Source: Candidatus Poribacteria bacterium
GTDB taxonomy: Bacteria > Poribacteria > DTPJ01 > WJIO01
NCBI GenBank assembly: GCA_014730235.1
Contig: WJIO01000436.1
Coordinates: 1-14,766, forward strand
DNA length: 14,766 bases
Direction of reading: 5' to 3'
Of this stretch, positions 9,930 to 14,766 are shown in pieces (the first letter of the stretch is position 1; each line of letters opens with the position of its first letter). Under the pieces are notes generated by a model that made no database searches, had not been told where the DNA came from, and saw nothing but the letters and a program-made list of their open reading frames with translations. The position numbers were made by a program, and so were the translations under genes.

Positions 9930-12806
9930 CTATTCATCTATTTCCTGATAGCGGTGTTCTTTAATATCAAACCGTTGTCCCTCAAAGGAACGTATTAAAG
10001 TCGTATATATCCTTATTTTCAAGCTGTTTTTGCCTTTCTTCAGATTGGAAGTTGAGAATAAAGCACAGTATGGAGACCAGGATGCAGGATACCAGGAGCT
10101 GTTGTTTAGGGATATTTCCACAGCGTCCTGAAACGGTATCCCGAATTTCAACTCCAGTATAAATTTTTCTCCTTCAGGTATACTGGATAATTCAAACTCA
10201 GTTTCATATTCTACCACACCGGCATAATATGGTAGGCCGTTTTCCTCCCATGTTTCAAAACCACCCTTTTCGTTCCGTTCCACAAGCTTAACCGGGTTAA
10301 GTTCCACACCAAAATCACCATATAGATAGAGGGGATTAAGGAGACCACCGTCAATCTGGTCTGTTTTCAACCAGACGGAAATGTTATTGTTACTTTGATT
10401 CAACTTTTCGGTGATATCTACACCCAGACTACCCCGAATATGGTTTTGGGATTCAGAAAAATCCGATTCTGTTATAGGTTGAGAATTATTAACCTGGATG
10501 TACCAATCACCTACAATGGAACCCGGCTCCATAACCAGCTCAACGGAACCGTTGAGCTGGTTATGAAAATTATATGTATATCTTATTTCCAATGTGGGGA
10601 GTTGTAACTCAGGAGTCCAACCAAAAAAGGTGTTTATCTTTGGCGCAAACCTTAAATCAGCCTGGATCAACTGGTTTGGCAGAGGGGCGGCAGAAACCTT
10701 TGCAGATTGCAATACCTGACCATCTTTGCCTAAAAGCTCCATATTCCAGTCATACATCCTCAGCAAGTTCTTGTTTTTTGTAACAACCTTTGAGACTTTA
10801 CTCACCAATACCGGTAACTTCGGCGGTAGAACCGGAAGGGAGGATTTTTCCACCGTCTCTATCATAAATGATTCAAAGGGATATACGGTTCTGCTGTATT
10901 TACCATCAGAGCCAGTTAATATATTAATCGGGCAATCACCCAGTGGTATTTCTTCAAGCTCAAAGGAAGATTCTATATTTAATTCTATCTCATCACCGCT
11001 GGTATTTATAAAGAACCAAAGGGATTTATCTCCGTCAGTTCGCTTAACTACCTGTATTTTTGATGCGCTGCCTTTTATCTTCAATTCTTTTACCAGATTT
11101 TGGGATAACATAGATGCAGTTTCATCATAATTAAAAGATGATTTTAGCTTGATAACCTCTCCACCGGATTTCTGAAATTTATCCAGCCATTCTGCCAACG
11201 ATTTTTCTATAACCCGCATGTTTGGTATAACGACTTTCTCGGCTTTAATATCCCGTATATGAACCATACCATCATTTATTTTTCCTGATTCCAAAATGTC
11301 AGTATCAACTATGAGATAGTCCAGATGTTCTTCCATAAGCATATTCAGCAGCTTTTCATAATCATTCAGATCATCACCGGATGGCATTCCACTGCTGGGA
11401 TCAACTATAAGAATATCCGCGTCTATGTATGTATTTTCAAACTGTTCCGCTATTTTAACTAACCGGTTGGTTAAATGACTAAACAACGGCCAATAAGGCA
11501 TCTGGAAAAAGAAAGTAGGCGGCGCGTCGTGCTTTGCCAGGGCATGGGTAGTATAGAAGAAACCATGAGGAACCAGGTATCTTATACCCATAAGCATGAG
11601 ACCTTCACTGATAAGCTTTGCATCCTGTATTGTTCCACTCCACCCCAAGCTATGAAAACACTCACACAGGGATTCATCCTTGCCGTAAAAATACGCTGCT
11701 GATGCTGTGGCCCGGGCGTTCTGCCGTATTCTTGGACGAAGTAAATCCATGTTGGCTCCGGCTTTTGTATGTCCCGGTTCACATCCAGGAATGTCCATAT
11801 ATTTAAGCTGAGATAGACGAAGGCTGGTTTTTTCGCCTGAGTATTTTAAACCATTTTCTTTGCACCAGCCTGATATTTGTTCCTCGAAGGATTGACAGAA
11901 CAGCTTGTAACGGAGTTTATATAAGTCATAAGCAACTTTTCTGTGATTTGGATGTCTGCTGTCCTGAAGGGCTGGCATAAGTGGAACAAGGTCATAACCA
12001 TATTCTGTCTTAAAAGCCTCCGGTATAAGGGATGACCATGAAGGGGCTGTTTCATCTACAAATATAGAGCATATACTCTTTCCGAAGCGATGCCCGAAGC
12101 GTTTTTTATATCGTTTATGAGTCAATTCTATAAAATGCTTTATAGCTTCAGGATTCAGAACGTCCACAAAGTTACCCCAGTATTTGTGATTTTCCACGAG
12201 TATCTGAGTTGATACGTATACACGATGAGGCCCTTCCAGCATAGAGGTTTGCAATACAGGGGTAGGATTACTGGCAAAATAACGCTTTCGGTTATACTGG
12301 GTTAATCCGGTCTGGTTATAGGAATTCTTTATCAGTACCACGCCTACATGATCAATAAGATCAACACCCTGAGACCAGTTTACCCTACCATCTTTTAGTG
12401 GATATGCCATGCAGCATAGAGTTTTACCTCGCGGTAAGGCCTTGCGGATATGACCACCGGGGAAATCAAAAGTTTGCTGAACCAGCCTTGTAGAGTGATA
12501 CTGGGGATTACCAAGGGTAACTTCGCCACCGGCTATGCCGCTGGGGTATGGATATTCGTCATATAGATGAACAATTAATCCATATTTCTCAGCCGTTTCA
12601 ACAGCGACTTGAACCATTTGGAAAAAGGATTCTGATAGATAGGGTTGTTTTAAACCCTGCCGAGAATGGATAAAAAAGCCCTTGATTCCCTTATCGGCCA
12701 TTTCCTTTATTTGCCACTCAATCTCTTCTTTGGAAAGTTCTCCGTTCCAGAACCAGAAGGGATACATTCCATAGTCAATAATGTCTGATTTCATATCTTC
12801 CGGCAT
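9930..12806 (-). CDS. GH106-like glycoside hydrolase (putative alpha-L-rhamnosidase)
   Basis: A 958-residue protein resembling the GH106 alpha-L-rhamnosidase group. Family-like elements are YPFWFWNGELSKEEIEWQI (15-33), GIKGFFIHSRQG (40-51), YDEYPYPSGIAGG (82-94) and SIFVDETAPSW (247-257). TEYGYDLVPLMPAL follows (267-280), then CECFHSLGWSGTIQDAK (381-397). This gives a TIM barrel over about 10-450, a middle region to about 660, and C-terminal beta-sandwich domains (about 740-945) like the jelly-roll modules of large glycosidases. E252 and E382 are the best candidates for catalytic acids, by position only. There is no signal peptide. The start ATG lies three bases after the stop of the FAD oxidoreductase and its GGAG site is inside that gene, so the two are translationally coupled. 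A 17-bp palindrome interrupts the coding sequence at residues 748-760 without breaking the frame. Rhamnose specificity is an inference; a related uncharacterised family is possible. Confidence 0.8.
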   Translation of the reverse strand: MPEDMKSDIIDYGMYPFWFWNGELSKEEIEWQIKEMADKGIKGFFIHSRQGLKQPYLSESFFQMVQVAVETAEKYGLIVHLYDEYPYPSGIAGGEVTLGNPQYHSTRLVQQTFDFPGGHIRKALPRGKTLCCMAYPLKDGRVNWSQGVDLIDHVGVVLIKNSYNQTGLTQYNRKRYFASNPTPVLQTSMLEGPHRVYVSTQILVENHKYWGNFVDVLNPEAIKHFIELTHKRYKKRFGHRFGKSICSIFVDETAPSWSSLIPEAFKTEYGYDLVPLMPALQDSRHPNHRKVAYDLYKLRYKLFCQSFEEQISGWCKENGLKYSGEKTSLRLSQLKYMDIPGCEPGHTKAGANMDLLRPRIRQNARATASAAYFYGKDESLCECFHSLGWSGTIQDAKLISEGLMLMGIRYLVPHGFFYTTHALAKHDAPPTFFFQMPYWPLFSHLTNRLVKIAEQFENTYIDADILIVDPSSGMPSGDDLNDYEKLLNMLMEEHLDYLIVDTDILESGKINDGMVHIRDIKAEKVVIPNMRVIEKSLAEWLDKFQKSGGEVIKLKSSFNYDETASMLSQNLVKELKIKGSASKIQVVKRTDGDKSLWFFINTSGDEIELNIESSFELEEIPLGDCPINILTGSDGKYSRTVYPFESFMIETVEKSSLPVLPPKLPVLVSKVSKVVTKNKNLLRMYDWNMELLGKDGQVLQSAKVSAAPLPNQLIQADLRFAPKINTFFGWTPELQLPTLEIRYTYNFHNQLNGSVELVMEPGSIVGDWYIQVNNSQPITESDFSESQNHIRGSLGVDITEKLNQSNNNISVWLKTDQIDGGLLNPLYLYGDFGVELNPVKLVERNEKGGFETWEENGLPYYAGVVEYETEFELSSIPEGEKFILELKFGIPFQDAVEISLNNSSWYPASWSPYCALFSTSNLKKGKNSLKIRIYTTLIRSFEGQRFDIKEHRYQEIDE
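10530..10565. repeat. Perfect 17-bp inverted repeat inside the GH106-like gene
   Basis: Arms 10530-10546 and 10549-10565 are fully complementary with only AA between them. It sits in coding sequence and encodes HNQLNGSVELVM. Because of the phase, the opposite strand encodes almost the same peptide (HNQLNGTVELVM). No other copy was seen in the window. Confidence 0.8.
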
Positions 12807-12809
12807 ATA

Positions 12810-14558
12810 TTATCTCCTCTTGCCAACTCCTTCTTTCATAATATTCTTAAGATCGCTGAGGTGATCTTCATAGATACCCCTGGGATTTTTGTCATGCTCT
12901 TTGCATAGATATGCAGCCATCCCCACAATTTCACCCATGAGACCACCGGTGCGCATAACTCTTACTGCTCCAAGGGCTTCGTGGGTAACGCTTACGTTGC
13001 GTCCTGCCATGAAAAGGTTGTCTATATTTCGGGAATATAGTGTCCGATACGGAACCCAGTATGGTCTTGGATATTTGGTAAATATTGCCTCGGATATAAA
13101 TTCGTTTCCCATAAAACCGTGTTTATATTCCTTGTGAGGGACATGGAGATCAATATCCCATCCTGTGGGCAGGCAGCCATCGGGGAAAACATGGCTATTC
13201 ATCAAATGATCTTTAGTTAGTATCACATCACCCAGAAGCCTTCTGGATTCCCTCATTCCCGATACATAAGCACACCAGTTTAGTTTATATGTTGGATAAA
13301 CCTTGTCTACATTTTTGAGGGCATCCCATGCACCGTACATGGCCCGGAAGTTATTATCCCGGATGTATTCACCATCTTTTATGGGATCATGGTCAAATCC
13401 GCTTTCCCAATACCAACCGCCAAGTTCTTTTATGGCCTGACGCTCAAAACCATTGCTGGCTTTGCTACGCCCGGGGAAAGGTTTATTACTGAGATCATAA
13501 GCCCAAGGACACAGGGGGAATTCCACAGGTTCACCGGTGTCCTTTACATTCCAGTTATTGCATCTTCCCATATGGCCTTTAAGGGTTATCTCATAATCAG
13601 CCCCGGCCAGAAAACCAACGGCGGCATCACCAGTACAGTCGGCAAAAAGTTTACCTTTGCACCTGATACGTCGGGCATTAAGTACGTTCTGAGCTACAAC
13701 CGCATTTATGTGATCGGAATTTACCTCGGCCTGATTGACTCTGTAATCTGTAAAAATCTTTACTCCTGCTTCTTCCAGCAGACCCATTTTCTTTTCATCT
13801 TCGTATATCTCACCCACGTTATCAGGTCCATAATGGGCTTTTTGGGCCTGTTCCAGTTGGGCCACAATATCACCAACGCGGGAATATGGTTCACAGTTAC
13901 GCTCTCCACCAAGCCATACCCTTACTTCAGAACTGTTGTTGCCGCCCACCACCGGTCTATCCTGAACGAGAGCCACGTTTAACCCTAATCTAGCCGCTGA
14001 TATTGCAGAACATATCCCGGCGATACCTGCGCCTATAACGACCAGATCAAATTCCCCCACATCTTCCGGCTTTTCCGGTAAATCCAGACTTTTTATGCGA
14101 AAAGTCTTTAGTTCTTCACCAGAATCCGGCGGCGTAAAATCAGCATCAGAGCAGAATAATATGGCATCGCATCGACCTTCAAAACCTGTCATATCCCTGA
14201 GAGATATTTTTACTTCTTTATCTGGAATATCAACTACACCACCGTCCTGCCAGTGCCATTCGCTTCCCTCGGTGCCAAATATTGTATCTACAGACTTATC
14301 ATCAATCAAAACCTGAAACTTCCCCGGTGTACCCGGTGCTTTCCAGGGGGCAACCCAATCTCTTGTATGTACCCATAACCGGTATTTGCCAGCTTCCGGA
14401 AAAGAGACTTTTGTAACAGCATCTTCCACAGGATTACCAAGGCCATGAGCAAGTAAAAAAGGGGAACCCATTATATCCATAAACTGCTGGTCAATCACCC
14501 AGCCACCCAGATGATCAAAACTTTCCGCTTCAATAAAAATATTAACGTTAGAATTCAA
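12810..14558 (-). CDS. FAD-dependent oxidoreductase with N-terminal carbohydrate-binding-like domain, TTG start
   Basis: A 582-residue two-part protein. Residues about 5-138 form a beta-rich module (FIEAESFDHLGGW, GKYRLWVHTRDW, GRCDAILF) like those attached to glycan-active enzymes. From 169 on lies an FAD_oxidored-type flavoenzyme: the dinucleotide motif G176-A-G-I-A-G181, then QDRPVVGGNNSSEVRVWLGG (199-218), LFADCTGDAAVGFLAGADYE, and the C-terminal FAD motif FMAGRNVSVTHEALGAVRVMRTGG. Relatives are often labelled 'xanthan lyase' or plain FAD-dependent oxidoreductase and lack a settled reaction; oxidation of a sugar hydroxyl is my inference. There is no signal peptide. The start is TTG at 14558, chosen because GGAGGG lies exactly six bases upstream and the domain begins at once; the next in-frame ATG would cut into it. 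It is the first gene of the operon, behind a good promoter, and is coupled to the GH106-like gene. Confidence 0.9.
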   Translation of the reverse strand: MNSNVNIFIEAESFDHLGGWVIDQQFMDIMGSPFLLAHGLGNPVEDAVTKVSFPEAGKYRLWVHTRDWVAPWKAPGTPGKFQVLIDDKSVDTIFGTEGSEWHWQDGGVVDIPDKEVKISLRDMTGFEGRCDAILFCSDADFTPPDSGEELKTFRIKSLDLPEKPEDVGEFDLVVIGAGIAGICSAISAARLGLNVALVQDRPVVGGNNSSEVRVWLGGERNCEPYSRVGDIVAQLEQAQKAHYGPDNVGEIYEDEKKMGLLEEAGVKIFTDYRVNQAEVNSDHINAVVAQNVLNARRIRCKGKLFADCTGDAAVGFLAGADYEITLKGHMGRCNNWNVKDTGEPVEFPLCPWAYDLSNKPFPGRSKASNGFERQAIKELGGWYWESGFDHDPIKDGEYIRDNNFRAMYGAWDALKNVDKVYPTYKLNWCAYVSGMRESRRLLGDVILTKDHLMNSHVFPDGCLPTGWDIDLHVPHKEYKHGFMGNEFISEAIFTKYPRPYWVPYRTLYSRNIDNLFMAGRNVSVTHEALGAVRVMRTGGLMGEIVGMAAYLCKEHDKNPRGIYEDHLSDLKNIMKEGVGKRR

Positions 14559-14564
14559 GATAAT

Positions 14565-14570
14565 CCCTCC
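14565..14570 (-). promoter_or_regulatory. Ribosome binding site fixing the TTG start
   Basis: GGAGGG on the minus strand, six bases before the TTG at 14558-14556. This near-ideal site is the main reason to accept the rare start codon. Confidence 0.75.
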
Positions 14571-14617
14571 GTATGCAGTTTTTATTAATATCCGTGTAAT
14601 TTATTATTTCTGCTTTG

Positions 14618-14633
14618 TGGATCATATAATCCA
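14618..14633. promoter_or_regulatory. Possible operator palindrome over the -10 box
   Basis: TGGAT (14618-14622) and ATCCA (14629-14633) are inverted around six bases and cover the -10 element of the operon promoter. A repressor bound there would block transcription. The half-sites are only five bases long, so this is tentative. Confidence 0.25.
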
Positions 14634-14649
14634 TGATTGAAAAAGTCAA
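14621..14649 (-). promoter_or_regulatory. Sigma70-type promoter of the glycan operon
   Basis: On the minus strand, TTGACT (14649-14644) and TATGAT (14626-14621) are separated by exactly 17 bases; each matches consensus at five of six positions. The start would be near 14614, giving a leader of about 55 bases to the TTG codon of the FAD oxidoreductase. The -35 box lies 23 bases inside the edge of repeat copy B, so the repeat does not interrupt it. Confidence 0.65.
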
Positions 14650-14671
14650 GGATTTAAAATAATAAATTTTA

Positions 14672-14766
14672 GGTTCTTCCGGGTTCAGTGTGGTAAAGAT
14701 AAGAAACTTCTTTATGCTGTCATTCCTGCTTCAAGCTTTTTGAAAAAGCTTGAAGCAGGAATGACA
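14672..14766. mobile_element. MITE-like palindromic repeat, copy B, truncated by the window end
   Basis: Begins with the same terminal sequence GGTTCTTCCGGGTT(C)AGT as copy A and matches its reverse complement at 56 of 58 bases (14672-14729). Its centre is a longer hairpin than that of copy A: two perfect 24-base arms (14718-14741 and 14743-14766) around a single G. The far terminal repeat lies beyond the window. It is inverted relative to copy A, so the two conserved halves both face the enzyme cluster. Confidence 0.8.

Noticed and set aside
10395-11130. Three plus-strand open frames antisense to the GH106-like gene
   Set aside because: One shares a peptide with the real protein, but this is explained by the 17-bp palindrome, not by a gene.
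13389-13982. 197-codon open frame on the plus strand
   Set aside because: It lies wholly antisense to the FAD oxidoreductase, has no ribosome site or recognisable domain, and the minus-strand protein is conserved throughout.

Overview
The window carries one long, intact catabolic cluster on the minus strand (14558 down to 1323), a secreted LamG-type protein gene beyond it (1067-309), and the C-terminal end of an unrelated gene on the plus strand (to 190). Moderate-to-low GC, strong GGAG-type ribosome binding sites, sigma70-like promoters, palindromic MITE-like repeats and this mix of genes (cytoplasmic sulfatase, CBM-FAD oxidoreductase, DegT aminotransferase, LamG protein) suggest an uncultured bacterium of the Poribacteria/Latescibacteria/Planctomycetes type that degrades polysaccharide. 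This placement is an inference from style, not from a marker gene. The flavodiiron protein suggests an anaerobic or microaerophilic life.

Reading in the direction of transcription (right to left): a sigma70-like promoter (14649-14621) drives an FAD-dependent oxidoreductase with an N-terminal carbohydrate-binding-like domain (TTG start). Three bases later comes a GH106-like glycosidase, and 20 bases later a DegT/StrS-family PLP aminotransferase. A LacZ-type GH2 beta-galactosidase follows with its own candidate promoter, then a small cupin and an A-type flavodiiron protein. A perfect 29-bp stem-loop sits directly behind the flavodiiron stop codon. After it come an alpha/beta-hydrolase esterase (GTG start) and a Cys-type sulfatase with its own promoter overlapping the esterase stop.

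Together the genes look like an intracellular pathway for a decorated, sulfated and acylated glycan. The sulfatase and esterase would remove substituents, and the GH106-like enzyme and beta-galactosidase would cut rhamnose-like and galactose residues. The FAD enzyme and the PLP aminotransferase would oxidise and/or (de)aminate the released sugar. None of these enzymes has a visible signal peptide and no transporter lies in the window, so oligosaccharide import must be encoded elsewhere. The flavodiiron protein and cupin add an oxygen/redox function in the middle of the sugar genes.

The cluster is bracketed by two copies, in opposite orientation, of a palindromic MITE-like repeat (1093-1212 and 14672 to the window end). 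They share 56 of 58 bases over the half facing the cluster. The left copy sits just upstream of the LamG gene. The right copy runs off the window exactly at the end of a perfect 24-bp-arm hairpin. I found no tRNA, rRNA, CRISPR array, transposase or defence system.
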